Shown: in pieces, positions 52,495-64,000 of the stretch
Layout of the letters: every line of letters starts with the position of its first letter
How positions within the stretch are numbered: position 1 is the first letter of the stretch
Assembly (NCBI GenBank): GCA_034440615.1
Contig: JAOTOM010004151.1
Location: 167,509-231,508 of the forward strand
Length of the DNA: 64,000 bases
Direction of reading: 5' to 3'
From: Ashinkailepas kermadecensis
Taxonomy: Eukaryota > Arthropoda > Thecostraca > Neolepadidae
The notes under the pieces: generated by a model
Seen by the model: the letters and a program-made list of their open reading frames with translations, nothing else
Database searches by the model: none
What the model was told of the DNA's origin: nothing
Translations under genes and position numbers: made by a program

Positions 52495-53240
52495 GGAAGG
52501 TAGGTACCTAGGCACCTGGTTAGGTTCCTAGGCACCCGGGTAGGTTTCTAGGTAGCCGGGTTGGTTCCTAGGCACCCGGGTAGGTTCCTAGGCACCCGGG
52601 TAGGTTCCTAGGCATCCGGGTAGATTCCTAGCCATCCGGGTAGGTTCCTAGGCACCCGGGTATGTTCCTAGGTAGCCGGGTAGATTCCTAGGCACCCAGG
52701 TAGGTTCCTAGGCACCCAGGTAGGTCCCTAGGCACCCGAGTAGATCCTTAGGCACTATGGTATGTCCATAGGCACCCGGTGTAGGTACCTAGGCACATGG
52801 GTGGGTATCTAGGCACACAGGTAGGTGCCGAGGCACCCAGGTAGGTACCTAGGCACCAGGTAGGTGCCTAGGCACCCAGGTAGGTACCTAGGCACCCAGG
52901 TAGGTACATAGGTACCTAGGCACCCGTGTAGGTACCTAGGCACCCAGGTAGGTACATAGGCACCCAGGTAGGTACCTAGGCACCCGGGTAGCTACCTAGG
53001 CATCCAGGTAGGTACATAGGCACCTGGGTAGGTACCTAGGCAACTGGGTACATACCTAGGCACACAGGTATGTACATAGGCACCCAGGTAGGTGCCTAGG
53101 CACCCATGTATGTACCTAGGCACCCAGGTACATACCTGGGCACCCAGGTACGTACCTAGGCACCTGGGTAGGTATCTAGGCACCCAGGTACCTGGTACCT
53201 GGGTACCTAGATACCTACCTATCTAGGCACCTAGGTACCT
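52495..53240. repeat. 20-bp minisatellite of CCTAGGCACCCGGGTAGGT
   Basis: About 37 units. The left half uses GGTAGGTTCCTAGGCACCCG, the right half GGTAGGTACCTAGGCACCCA. Units contain the palindromes CCTAGG, GGTACC or CCCGGG. Confidence 0.95.
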
Positions 53241-53525
53241 GGGCACATGTGAATTTGTTTTATAGGGTGTTTTTGCTTGTTTTTTTATTTATCTTTGGAT
53301 TACCATGTTTATGAATGTGATGATGATAGGATTTATTTTATGTGTGAATTAAAAAAAAATTGAAACACTTCCCAATTAAAAAAATGTAAACCAGCCTAAC
53401 CTAGCCAAACCTGACACATTTGTTTGCTTTATGGAGGAAATGTGTGTCAAAACTTTTCTTCCTACCACCTTATAGCACAATAATAACTGAAAGTTTACCA
53501 AAAATAATGAAAAAAAACTCTAATT
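53241..53525. other. AT-rich spacer
   Basis: No feature recognised. Confidence 0.3.
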
Positions 53526-53680
53526 TTGGCCACAGTAGCTCGGTTGGTGGAGTATCAGACTTTCGATCCCAAGATTGTTGGTTCAAATCTTGCCACCCGC
53601 AGCATTACTGAATCCATAGGCAACCAATCAGTGAGAGGCTGGAGACGCTATATGACCTAGTGGTTGAATGTGTTGTCAAA
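53526..53680 (+). mobile_element. tRNA-derived SINE, third head type
   Basis: Head CAGTAGCTCGGTTGGTGGAG, box B TTGGTTCAAATCTTGCC, then a core GTGAGAGGCTGGAGACGCT and ATATGACCTAGTGGTTGAA, related to the core and tail of the other SINEs. Tail end is decayed. Confidence 0.65.
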
Positions 53681-53689
53681 GAATCCAGG

Positions 53690-54350
53690 GTTCTTTAAAA
53701 AAGGATTTTTTTCTTTCAAACAGCTTGGGTTAAGCAAGGCTGAGTTAGTTTTTTTCATGTTGAGAATTACCAGAACATAACTTGCTTGGTATTTTAATTT
53801 TTTTAATTTTATTTCTTGTTCTCCAAAGTTTTGCTAGTTTGTTCTAAGTTAGGTTATGTTCCATTTGTGTTTTATTTGTTTAACATTTCTTTTTATGCTA
53901 TGTTACCTAACTCAACACTGCCTTTTTGGATTATTTTGCTAGCAAACTGAAAAGTAAGCATTCGCACAGAAAATAATTGGTCCCACCATTTTAGCCACAT
54001 TCATAAACATGGTATACCAAATAAAAATTCCCAAAACTAAAAAATGATGCCTTATACTGCAAATTTACCTAGGCACCTAGGTAAGTAAGCCTAAGTTGAA
54101 GTGTGCCTACCTACTGTAGCATGCAGACTTGTGCTCTACCCAATTTCTTTTAGTCGACTCACATGTGACTCATAGATCTTGATACCTGATTCAACTCATG
54201 ATTCAGAGCAGGTCAAAATTATTTGATTGGCTCAATTCAGACTCGGAGCCCACAAAGTATGACTTGGCTTGCAACTCAAACAGACTGACATATATTTGTA
54301 TCAATTCAGATCCGACTCACTGGTATCAGACTCAGGAGCCATATGATTGT
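53690..54350. other. AT-rich spacer without gene
   Basis: Contains GTTAGGTTATGTTCC near 53850. ACTCA-rich words between 54155 and 54330 (GACTCAGGAGCC, CAACTCATGATTC). Confidence 0.35.
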
Positions 54351-54357
54351 GTGCACT

Positions 54358-54359
54358 AT

Positions 54360-54402
<43 letters not shown>
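54358..54402. repeat. (TA)n microsatellite
   Basis: About 20 TA units, followed by ACATGTATGCATATA-type alternating sequence to about 54485. Confidence 0.95.
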
Positions 54403-54406
<4 letters not shown>

Positions 54407-54819
54407 ATGTGTACGCATACGCATACATTATACATGTATGCATATATAAATATGTATAGATGCATACATGTATATATATGCGTATATTTTTTTTGTGATG
54501 CCGTACAACAAGCAACGTCGAATGACATCCATGTTCTATAAATTTAAGTCATAGGGAAGAAAGGTGAGGTCATCAAAGCACTCAATCAGACATTTGAACT
54601 TTACATGTCTTGACTTGAAATGCTACTCGAGTGTTCACCACAGGCTACCGCTTGATACCAGATTTGATGTTCATGATGTTAGGAACATCATGGCTATCAA
54701 GGATGCAGCACATCAAATTACATGGCCCTGAATGTCGCAGTTTGACCCCAGGTCACCAAGGTTGGTTTTACTACTAGAGCATGTCACTATAAGTATCTCA
54801 GATGATAAATTATGTATAT

Positions 54820-55299
54820 ATATATATGAATATATATATATATGAATATATATATGAATATATATATGAATATATATGAATATATTTATGAATATATATA
54901 TGAATATATATATGAATATATATATGAATATATATATGAATATATATATGAATATATATATGAATATATATATGAATATATATATGAATATATATATGAA
55001 TATATATATGAATATATATATGAATATATATATATATATATATATATATGAATATATATATGAATATATATATATGAATATATATATGAATATATATATA
55101 TGAATATACATATGAATATACATATGAATATACATATAATATATATATATATATGAATATATATATGAATATATATATGAATATATATATGAACATATAT
55201 ATGAACATATATATGAACATATATATGAACATATATATGAACATATATATGAACATATATATGAATATATATATGAATATATATATGAATATATATATG

Positions 55300-55387
<88 letters not shown>

Positions 55388-55394
55388 TACATAT
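54820..55394. repeat. 12-bp satellite (GAATATATATAT)n and (TA)n
   Basis: More than 30 units of GAATATATATAT, with a block of about six GAACATATATAT units at 55190-55262, then about 40 TA units up to 55390. False ORFs of MNIYMNIYM type arise from it. Confidence 0.95.
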
Positions 55395-55396
55395 TA

Positions 55397-56329
55397 GCCT
55401 GGTCCAAAAAAGGAAAGTTGAAAAATTGTTAGCTCCACAAGTTTTATTTTGTTACACTGTTCATAAATAACATATAGACCAATTTTCAGGAATTATCGTT
55501 TAATTTTAGGGGTCGCGTAAAAAGGTGTCTTTTTTCCGACAGATGAGAAACTGAAGGGATGCTAATTTTTGTTCTTCTCTCGCATAGCATAGCTCCTATT
55601 TTCTATGAAAACAAAATAACCTTAATAAATAATAATGCTTCATCGTGCCAACTTGAATGACTAAATGAGGTGGGACTTCAACCTGTCCCTCTACAATTCA
55701 GCATCTACCCTCTTTCATCAGTCCCCCCTTGGTCGGAGCAGGGAGGCGGCGCCGGTGATTAGCCACGAGGCAGAGTAGGTATTGTTTCTGCTCTTCATCC
55801 TTGGTCAGCGATGTGTTGAAGGTGTGGATGAGAGAAACAGCTCCTTCTGCTGCATCGTTAACGACATTCAAAGAACCCGCAGACTTCGGGTTGAGGTATT
55901 CCCGCATGAACTCTCCATGAACTTCCTCACACAGGAATCCAACCGCAGGGTAGGGATCCCTGCCCTCGTCCAGATGGCACAGCAGGCTTCACGGGTCTTC
56001 TTGAAGCTTTCCGGGAAAAGCAATTTCTGCTTCAGGTGAAAGAATTGTGACATGCGAAGTACGTCACCTCGCGTTGGAAGCCGTGCAGTTGAGAAAAACT
56101 CAAGGGGACTCCATAATAACCACCATTCTGGTCCACTTAGCGTACTCGGTGCTGAGGAGGCCATCTGCAAAAGAGAGAAACCAAAGATGAGATTTTGCGC
56201 GACCTTTAAATATGCATGACATCGTCCAAAATTTGGCACACAATACAGGCACATATAGTGGAATAAAAATAAACTTGTGAAGCGCACTTCCTTGAAACTT
56301 TTAAAATCACCATGTATGTTTGGACCAGG

Positions 56330-56330
<1 letters not shown>
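55397..56330 (-). mobile_element. Small DNA transposon, 12-bp inverted ends, TA target
   Basis: Ends GCCTGGTCCAAA (55397-55408) and TTTGGACCAGGC (56319-56330) are exact inverted repeats, each flanked by TA. Length 934 bp. It sits between two (TA)n tracts, consistent with TA target choice. It contains one decayed gene on the minus strand. TA duplication suggests the Tc1/mariner-type group but no DDE transposase is present. Confidence 0.8.
55698..56161 (-). pseudogene. Unknown element-borne ORF, frameshifted
   Basis: ATG at 56161 follows directly after CTCTCTTTTGCAG, a strong splice acceptor. The first frame has FSTARLPTRGDVLRMSQFFH and IWTRAGIPTLRLDSCVRKF. Near 55935 the sense shifts to a second frame (MREYLNPKSAGSLNVVND and EEQKQYLLCLVANHRRRLP) ending at 55698. 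I recall similar LPT..DVL...GIPT hypothetical proteins from invertebrates, but I know no function. Confidence 0.5.

Positions 56331-56412
<82 letters not shown>
56331..56412. repeat. (TA)n microsatellite
   Basis: About 38 TA units, then GTATGTATGTATGTA to about 56455. Confidence 0.95.
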
Positions 56413-56414
<2 letters not shown>

Positions 56415-56459
56415 TACTTATATTCATGTATGTATGTATGTATGTATATATATAATTCT

Positions 56460-57075
56460 CTGATTTCATTAGACACAGGTAAGTATCCTTTCACATCAAT
56501 AATACTTACTTGTAGTTATTTTCATTGGTTTTTTGTAAATAACTTCAGTACCCCTCATTCTTTATTGACTGGCAGCTGATAATTTGACAATTGTAATGCT
56601 AAGCATGAATAATTATGCTGTGTTTTTACTCTCTACTTTGTGTCATGGCATAGTATACACGAAGTATCGGAAGTATATGTATCGGATACATGTTTAAATC
56701 ATTTGTTCATAACTTGCATTTTAGTCATAAGACTCAAATGACTAAAGACTCAAATCACAAGACTAAAATGACATGCCTTGCAAATGTTTGCTTTTTTGTT
56801 TTGTATCTCAAAACAAACATGGGTGTAGCCACAGCACTCTGTTGGCTCAAATAATACTTTCCAGGGCATACACATTTTCTCATTGAAATTAATTCCATGC
56901 AGATTTTCAACATTCTATTGTGCTCATTTCAACATCTGACACCTGGAAGAAAAACCATTATTTTAACACCGATGGAGCTCCCTTGCCACTATTAGGTGGC
57001 GCGATTTTAAAGAACTGTCACTTCTGATGTGTGATTTTTCAAAGTATCACCAGAAGGAGAATTTGCTGTGTCTAT
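56460..57075. other. Spacer without gene
   Basis: No feature recognised beyond AAATGACTAAAGACTCAAAT direct repeats near 56735. Confidence 0.35.
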
Positions 57076-57076
57076 T

Positions 57077-59000
57077 TTATTTTAAGTCATATGGCATTTC
57101 AAGAAATACTATTTTTCGGTTTGTATCGGATCCATTCTCAGAAACGGAAGTGGGGCACCTGTTTGTGACATATTGTGTCAGTATACTCCTGCTTCCTTGA
57201 CTGTCCGCAGCGCGTCGCCTCAGCGCCAGAGAGGACGTCTCTCTTGGAGTAGCTAGACTGGCCACCATGCCGTGCAACCCTGTGCAGATTTGCCTCCTGT
57301 GGTGCAGCTGCGCCATATCCGTGCTGGTCCCAGTGCTGGTACCAGTACCAGTCGGCGTTTTGAATGTTCATGCTCTGTTGCAGGAGCCGCTGCCGACACG
57401 CCCGGCGGTCAAGCCCTCGTTGGTCAGCTGCCTGCAACGTCGCCTTCACGGCGCGATTGCACCGTTCTACTGTCCCAGATGCTCCCTGTTGGTAGCGTGG
57501 GGCCCGGATATGACTTACACCCACACTCTGCAGGTAATTTCTGAGAAAAAATGTATATGTTGTACGTGCCGTTGTCGAACAGCAATTCCCTGGGGTATAC
57601 TTTGCGTGACGCCAAGACCTCGATAAATTCAATACACGCGTGACAGTTTGACTCCGAGCGAAATCCAGCGTCTACCTACTTGGGAGAAGTCGGATGCCAG
57701 GACCACGGCATATCGCTGAGCGTGGGCTGCATCCATAGGTCCAATAAAGTCCAGCCCTATCTTGTTCCAGGCTGCCGCTGGTAAAGGCACTGAATGCATT
57801 GGAGTATGTCGAAGTACCGCCGTCTCATCCATACACAGTGGCGCAGACTTCACAGCTCTTGCCTCCACCATCTCGATCAATGCCAGACCACCAATATAGC
57901 TCCTGCAGGCGCTGCTCGCATCTGACGATGCTCTGGTGCCACTGATGTGCCAGGCTGGGCAGTCTGAGCGAAGCAGACTTTCTGGAACGATTAGGCAATC
58001 GCCGCGCACATCCATACCTCTGCACAGTGAGTTGATCCCTGAGGTGGAAGAATAGCTGAAGGTCAGGCGAGCAGTCGCTCGGCCTACGAGACCACGGACG
58101 CGATACCTGATCACGCAACACGATCTTCACTTATAGCCGCCACCAACTCTTCATCCATTGCTGCCGGACGGTCTCTTACTGTAGCGATACATTTGTATTT
58201 GTCCTCCACCACTTCTGCCGATTCCGGCAGTCGTGACAACCCATCTGCAGGACGTACACCTCCCTTCACACGCTAAACTGTGAACGAGTACTCCATGAGC
58301 CAGTCTGACCACTTTGTTATCCTCATGGCAGCTTGGGCGACACCCGGTGACGTCAGCGGTGTCTGCAATGCCACATGATCAAGTCGCAGACAACTGCTGA
58401 TTCCAGAGATACTTCCTCCATTTCGCCACTGTCCACACAACCGCCAGCGCCTCTCTGTCATACTGCAGCGCCTCTGGGCTTGGTTTAGCGTACGCAACGT
58501 GAATGCTACCACCCTCTCTTCCTCTGAGTTAGGCTGAGACAGCACCCCACCCAGGCCCACATCGCTTGCATCCAAAGTTATGACTGTGGAAGCTGAGGGT
58601 CGTAAATGGTGACTCCGCGACTGCCTGGTACAGCACGTCTCCCTTTCAGCACTGCCGCGAGCTCCTCTATCCACTTGAACGGCATCGCCTCCTTAAGCAG
58701 CATCCTCCTCGGTGGTTCCATGAGGGTGCTGTATCCAGGCACGAAACGAGAGCAGAACCCCAACAGCCCAGTAGTGACTGGAGCTCTTTCGTCCTGACGC
58801 CTAATGTCCTAACGCCCTAGCCCGCTCTGGGCTCACCGAGACTCCCGCTGAGGACACGGTAAACCCAAGGAAGTCCGCAGCCGTCTGTCTCAGCGTGTAT
58901 TTTCCATGTTTAGTGTTACCCTGTGTTCCCGCAGACGAGTTAGAAAATCTTCCAATCGCTCCTAGTCACCGCACAGACGAGGACATTTCCCGGGTACCTG
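57077..59000 (-). pseudogene. Decayed Ty3/gypsy pol (RT end, RNase H, integrase)
   Basis: Minus strand from about 58975: end of reverse transcriptase (FLTRLREHRVTLNMENT; FCSRFVPGYSTLMEPPRRML), RNase H (VTIYDPQLPQS, then STVITLDASDVGLGGVLSQ and RRCSMTERR), integrase zinc/linker region (ELYWWSGIDRD), and core (WNKIGLDFIGPMDAAHAQRY, LFDNGT, YQQGASGTVERCNRAVKATL). At least five frame changes separate these. No LTR is seen nearby. An old copy. Confidence 0.9.
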
Positions 59001-59293
59001 CACCTGCACTGCTTCAGAATTTCTTCCATCGCCTTCTGAATTGTCATCGGTAAGTCCTTGGTCCCATGCGGACAGCGACAACACGAAAACAGACCTTAGT
59101 GACATACAAACGTTGTTAATGGTTGTTACTCGGAGTGTAACTCCAGCTGGTGATTTGCAACTTTTGGGTCCAGACATGACAACACTGTTACTCCTTGCAT
59201 CTGCTGAAACGTGTTCTGCATCAGTTATAAATTATTCGCGAAATAGGGTGTAATATACCACTTACTGAACACTGAATCGACATCCTTGCAAAA

Positions 59294-59425
59294 GGGGACG
59301 AGTGGTCTAGGGGTAAGATGCTCGTCTCACAATCGAAAGGTTGTGGGTTCGAGTCTCACCTGTCGCTACTCTCCGCCCGCGACCAATCGGCGTGAGAGAT
59401 TGGCGACGCTACGTGACTGGTGCGT
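59294..59425 (+). mobile_element. tRNA-derived SINE, Val-like head, tail missing
   Basis: GGGGACGAGTGGTCTAGGGG starts a near-perfect tRNA-like head with CAC at the anticodon position and box B GGGTTCGAGTCTCACC. The core GTGAGAGATTGGCGACGCTA follows, then the match stops after CGTGACT. The hairpin arm and AATAACCAACC end are absent. Confidence 0.85.
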
Positions 59426-59429
59426 GTTT

Positions 59430-59899
59430 GTGGAAGTCTTCATGCCTCGTTTCGAAGTATCCCGTCTATAGATATCATACTTTTGCCCATCGTAATGGGA
59501 TCCGGCATCGTGATAACGAACATCCCGCATCGCAATTCCAGGCGAATGGATTACCTATGATGTGCAATGTTATGTTTTACAATGCCAGTTTATAGAATAG
59601 CTGTTTGTATGGTTATCGTTGATATCGTTATCCCCAAATTAGATATCTTTCAAAACACGCAAAACGGGAAGTCATATGTACGCAATTATCTCAAAACTGA
59701 GGAGATCGTGATGGACCAAACCTGACACTTCAGATTGGAGGTTTGGTCACGCTGGGAACTATTTCAGCCTGGAGATTTCGTCAACCTGGCACTTGGGTGA
59801 CCAAATATCCAGCTTCCATATCTCCTCAATTGGCTGCAATTGTGCGACGGACAAAACACGATCAGTCTGCAACAGGGTTCGATTTATACTTCGCAATCC
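59430..59899. other. Spacer without gene
   Basis: Nothing recognised. Confidence 0.3.
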
Positions 59900-59984
59900 T
59901 AGATGTGAAGAATGGGCGCTACATGGCCAATGAAGTTGATGCGCCCTAAAGCCCAAATAACTACAAACTAAACTTAGATGTGAA
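59900..59984 (+). mobile_element. Tail-only retroposon (65 bp) with target-site duplication
   Basis: TAGATGTGAA occurs at 59900-59909 and 59975-59984. Between them TGGGCGCTACATGGCCAATG, GTTGATGCGCCCTAAAGCCC and AAATAACTAC give the complete hairpin tail in plus orientation. Confidence 0.85.
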
Positions 59985-59989
59985 AAGGA

Positions 59990-60920
59990 AAATGATTTGC
60001 TCGTCTAATCGGATACTTGTTTTCAAAACTGGGACATGATCTCTCTGCACTTTCCAGGGAATCTTGAGAACTCTATCACAGAGCAGCTAATTGTCAAACA
60101 GCTCCATTTAACCTTTAAATGAGGAAGGTGGGAGGATAGTATTCTGAATAAGAAAAATGCTTCAACAGGCTATCATTCTAGCCCTGGTCTTCAGCGCTGC
60201 TGAGTGTCCAACACCCATTAATGAGCAAAGATTGTTTTTGTGTTTATGTCGGCACCTTGAACAGGTTCAATTTTAGGTAGGATAGGGTAGGATAGTTTGG
60301 GGAGGTGCAGGTTAGGTCAAGACGTCTACATGAAGTAAATTCATTAAATCAGGGATGATGTACAATCACTCCACTGATATTTGAGGGCCGCGTGGCATGG
60401 ACGAAGTGGAATAGACGAGTGGTGCAGTTGCTAAGGTGCATCAATAATCTTAATGAAACTATGGGTTTTAATCCAACAGCCCACTCCGAGTAGAATGTCT
60501 TATTCTTCCTTTGCGTGTACACGTGTTTATCCTAACAAGATAATTGCAGCGCCCATACCATCGTCAGTCAAACAGTGAAATGCAAACAAAAGTCAGTCAG
60601 AATGACATGCCACGAAGTTCGGTACAAGTGTGATACCATACCGTCCTACGATTCTCATTTAAGTGGTATTGGTATATTTTTATTACGCATTATCCTTTGA
60701 TATTTCTTTGTCATTTGTCTGCTGTATTAGTATTTACACGACCTATCATTAGCGGATGACTGTACGGCTGAATCCCCTCTCCGTTCAAGTTAGGTCGTGT
60801 GTTCCAGTGTTGGTACCAGGTAGATTATCCATCAATATAGCGAGATATCAAATCATATGCACTTTTTTGGTGTTGGAGTCCACATATGCATCTTCTATTG
60901 CCGTCAAAATTCACAGTATC
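59990..60920. other. Spacer without gene
   Basis: GGATAGGGTAGGATAG near 60278 is the only repeated motif noticed. Confidence 0.3.
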
Positions 60921-60926
60921 CAATGC

Positions 60927-61010
60927 CTCTTTGAATGTCGGGCGCTGTATGACCGACGCAGTCGATGCGCCCCTAAACTCCAATAACCAACCAACCAACG
61001 CTCTGAATGT
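60927..61010 (+). mobile_element. Tail-only retroposon (62 bp)
   Basis: CGGGCGCTGTATGACCGACG then GTCGATGCGCCCCTAAACTC and CAATAACCAACCAACCAAC at 60939-61000. Flanks CTCTTTGAATGT and CTCTGAATGT are a probable duplication with one 2-base change. Confidence 0.8.
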
Positions 61011-61045
61011 GTTTTGAAAAGTTGTCCACCGCTGCAACAGTCTCT

Positions 61046-61620
61046 TTACGTATGTATTCGTTTCTCAGAGGCGGGACTACGGTTCCAACGAATTCGCGAC
61101 CTTGGAAGCTTTGGCAACATCTCGTGCCAGTGATGCCACCGACAGGCAGCCACCGCCACAACTTCGGGATCATCAGATGACGATTTGGCCTCAGCTGACG
61201 GCGCCGACATCAACCAGCCAGGCGATGACGACTCGGCCTCTTCGTCAGCGACTGCCACCGATCCTGCTCCGGTCCCCACCTGCCCGCCAGCCTCTGTCGG
61301 CAACTCTCCTGTCTCACCAACAACCGCTGCCGCCATCCAGTCTGCCTCGTCAACCCATCTGGTAGCCGTTGGTGTCAGCCATGGAACTCTGGCCCCTACC
61401 TGCCCGCCAGCCTCTGTCGCCAACCCTCCTGCCGTATCATCAACCGCTGCCGCCATCCAACCTGTCCCACGATCAACCAATGACGTCAAGCGACTTGTCC
61501 TTCCATCAATGAATCATCCTTTGACCGTTTCCGTCGATCATGCGCCATCTGCACTCCTACCAGTCCGTGCTTACAGCAGTTTTTCCTCCTCCTTAACCGT
61601 CCACCACCCGCTGCTATAAC
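61046..61620 (+). other. Pro/Ser/Thr/Ala-rich open frame with an internal repeat
   Basis: A plus-strand frame from about 61140 to 61619 reads SGSSDDDLASADGADINQPG and includes two copies of PTCPPASV about 42 codons apart (ACCTGCCCGCCAGCCTCTGTCG at 61278 and 61398). An acidic, low-complexity exon of an unknown gene or a repeat by chance are both possible. Confidence 0.25.
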
Positions 61621-61624
61621 CTAC

Positions 61625-62740
61625 CCCGCTACTTCTTCAACCCACCCACCAACCGTCACGACAATCTACTCTGCCCGTCCGTTTGCCAAGCGCCCGAGAA
61701 CCATATCATCTGTCCGTGCTTCACCGGCACCAGCCTGCCCGCCAGCCAATCCCCCACCACTCATCCTGTCTGCATCAGTTTCGCACTCTTTGCCATTCGT
61801 TCGTTCTACGCCGTCTGCGCACATACTGATGGCCCTGATGGCAGCCGTTTTGTCTTGTCCTCAACCCACTCATCAACAAAGCGTGAAGCCATCGAAGTTA
61901 CATTTGGGTAGAATGGTGGTCCCGACCTTCATGTATGGTTATAAGTATCGTGTGTGGACATAAATGAAGTGAAAATATTATTGTAACGCATATTTTGATT
62001 AATGCCTGTGTAACGCAACTGTGGTTTACATTGCGCGATAGCGCGTGTGCGCTGTGGTGCGCTTGGCCGTTTTTGGTAATTAATTTGTATTGAAAATATT
62101 GATAATGTATTTATACTGATTTTTGTGTACATTATTAGTTGTAGCTGAATGCTATTTTGAGAGCAAGCTAGTTACTTGCGAAAATTAATGTCACATAATT
62201 TTGTTTATGTTGTTGAGTTTTATTTGCGTCAGATATCCAAGAGCGTGCGGTGACTCCTAACATATCAGCATGATAATACCGCGAAACGTCTATTATAAGC
62301 GCATCCACGAAGCGAAGAACTCGATCGTATATGACTGTTTTTGTAGTCAATCTACCACGGCGAAAGATGACCGCGTTTGTAGTATTGTTTTCATGTACAC
62401 ACCATGGTGATCGAAAATGGAAGTAAGTCCAGATAGCAACAAGTGACGGCGAAACAGGCAACGAGTTGTTATAATTTGCATTAAAGGTAACTAATTTTTA
62501 TGTTATATTTTTTTTTTGGGTCGTGACGACGTAGTGCGGCGGTTGGTTGATCGTAGGTCATGGACCTCTGAGCCGACGGAGCGGGTTCAGGATGTGCGTC
62601 ACCCTTGGGTCGGCTTTGGCTCACGCTGATTGAGTGGTCCAGAGCAGCTGCCCTCGGGTCGATGAGAAGAGCCCGAGCCGAGCCAGGAGGCGGCCCCTGA
62701 CCGACGAGGAGGGTTTTCGTGCAACATAAAGGGTCCTTAA
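61625..62740. other. Spacer without gene
   Basis: CCCGCCAGCCAATCCCC at 61739 echoes the upstream repeat. Nothing else recognised. Confidence 0.3.
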
Positions 62741-62744
62741 GCCC

Positions 62745-62945
62745 ATGGTGTGGCCCCGGGCTGCCTCGTCATACATTGGATACACCGCCACCACCCTATC
62801 TAGACGCATCTTTGCACTACCAAGGATGGGCACGACGAAAGCACACCATGTCGATGCACAACACGAAACTTATCCGATCCATAATGATCAAGAATACCAC
62901 CATATTGAACCGATGTCGCAGGTTGCCAAAACTAAATTATCCTAG
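62745..62945 (+). pseudogene. Possible GIY-YIG-type retroelement remnant
   Basis: SYIGYTATTLSRRIFALPRM then HHVDAQHETYPIHNDQEYHH resembles the YIG..TTTLSRRL..H...G...H...HH tail found in Penelope-like or related invertebrate elements. The frame has no intact upstream partner. Recognition is by eye only. Confidence 0.35.
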
Positions 62946-62949
62946 AGGC

Positions 62950-63538
62950 AGCTTTCATCCGTGAAATGGATCCGATAATTAAACGACAGCTCAGCATGAG
63001 AGATACGCCGTCTCATTACGATTGGCACCCCGCCACCCTCGCATAGGACTGCTACTACGTTACCCTCTGTACATACTTTGTGCACTGTATGTATTTACTG
63101 TTGCAGCTGATTCCGTAAATGAAATCGATCTTTCTTGACATTCATTGATACGTTACATACTACGATGCTATCACAGGTGACTTTCCACCACGTGCTTCTG
63201 TTCATGTGGAAGGCATTCTCCCTTCACCCCAGTACTGCCATGAATAGCACAGACAAGTACTGACGGCATATTCGGATGGAAACATGAAAGACAGCCGGCA
63301 GTCTGGCGTCGGGTACCGCGTCTTGGTTTCAAATTGCATCAACCCACCTTTGTGACCACCCACGGTACATACAAAATTCATGACATCGCTCACCCGGCGA
63401 TAGGCGGTCCGGTGACTGCGGCCGTCACCGTTAATCCCGGAATATGCCATGAATGCTCACCACTGGACGCTACGGACTCATTGCGACCCACCGAGCTCAC
63501 CGAATGCTGTCGCCGCTACTGCTCAGCAGGTGCCGCTT
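62950..63538. other. Spacer without gene
   Basis: Nothing recognised. Confidence 0.3.
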
Positions 63539-63565
63539 GTACACAAATACACAGTATTTGTGTAC
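63539..63565. repeat. Perfect 12-bp hairpin with 3-nt loop
   Basis: GTACACAAATAC, loop ACA, GTATTTGTGTAC. Followed by a short (TA)n. Confidence 0.9.
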
Positions 63566-63569
63566 AATA

Positions 63570-64000
63570 TATATATATTGTGTTAACCGTATCGATATCG
63601 GTTTGTCTAGCGACCGTTGTTTACCGCAAGTAGTAACATTTTCACATTTATATACTTTTAGTATTCTGTTCACGCGTACAGTATAACAATTGGTGAATGC
63701 GCAATGCCTTTATCCACACAAGGTGTGTTGCCTTCAAATGAGTGCAACTATCAATCATCGTTCGTGTTTCACCAACAGTTCGTCTTCTGAGTCCTGGTTA
63801 CATAGTCAAGAAAGCAAATAAATTATATTTATGATCACAAGGCAAACAAAATTCATGAACTACGGAATTGCGGCCCGCCGCTGGGTTAGCTGATTCGTTA
63901 GAGAGCGCTGATCTTGCGGATGTTGTCGAACCCGACCAGACAAGGCGGCTCCACTTTTCTTATACGCCTCGCGCGATCTACTTGTGAACCATCTGGAAAA
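63570..64000. other. Right edge of window
   Basis: At 63885-63945 the plus strand has TTAGCTGATTCGTTAGAGAG, CGCTGATCTTGC and GTCGAACCCGAC, a tRNA-like layout that may be a SINE head or tRNA pseudogene. No gene recognised. Confidence 0.3.

Noticed and set aside
52495..53240. CRISPR or integron-like repeat with palindromes
   Set aside because: The 20-bp units have no spacers. Palindromes come from the CCTAGG/GGTACC words of the minisatellite.
54820..55394. ORFs made of MNIYMNIYM or IHIYIHIYI
   Set aside because: Translation of a TA-rich 12-bp satellite.
59294..59365. Functional tRNA-Val gene
   Set aside because: The tRNA-like head is continuous with a SINE core that recurs at three other loci with target duplications.

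Overview
The window looks like nuclear DNA of an invertebrate animal, most likely an arthropod. It has a gene with many GT-AG introns, non-LTR and Ty3/gypsy-type retroelements, tRNA-derived SINEs, tracts of TAGGTTAGGTT-like pentamers and a very high load of micro- and minisatellites. The species cannot be fixed from sequence alone. There is no bacterial-style gene organisation.

The one clear host gene lies on the minus strand from about 34.7 kb down to 10.05 kb. It is a GBA2-like non-lysosomal glucosylceramidase of family GH116. I resolved 17 coding exons whose splice phases all agree, giving an 800-residue product with the presumed nucleophile (E431) and acid/base (D584) kept. Sixteen introns hold tandem repeats and transposon insertions. 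The gene's most unusual trait is that at least five minisatellite arrays start inside an exon and run through the splice site into the intron. The introns therefore carry many spare copies of exon edges and splice sites. One of these arrays was later split by a LINE fragment.

Left of the gene (1-9 kb) there are only repeats: a minisatellite of about 90 bp units, a 41-bp minisatellite, a degenerate GGGCCCTCT-rich tract and short retroposons. Right of the gene (35-64 kb) is a transposon-rich zone. It holds a 7.2-kb segment bounded by imperfect inverted repeats, with a young 2.74-kb LTR retrotransposon nested in it (219/218-bp LTRs, tRNA-Leu primer site, Gag but no Pol). It also holds a 944-bp tandem duplication, a broken THAP domain, a CR1/Jockey-type LINE, a 0.93-kb TA-flanked DNA transposon, a decayed Ty3/gypsy pol and long (TA)n or TA-rich satellites.

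The small mobile elements form a connected system. SINEs with different tRNA-like heads share a core (GTGAGAGATTGGCGACGC) and a hairpin tail ending near AATAACCAACC. The same tail ends an RNase H-bearing LINE fragment in intron 9. Many 51-96 bp copies consist of little more than that tail, yet several have clean 10-15 bp target-site duplications. This fits one LINE machinery that recognises the tail and mobilises both the SINEs and its own extremely short 5'-truncated copies.
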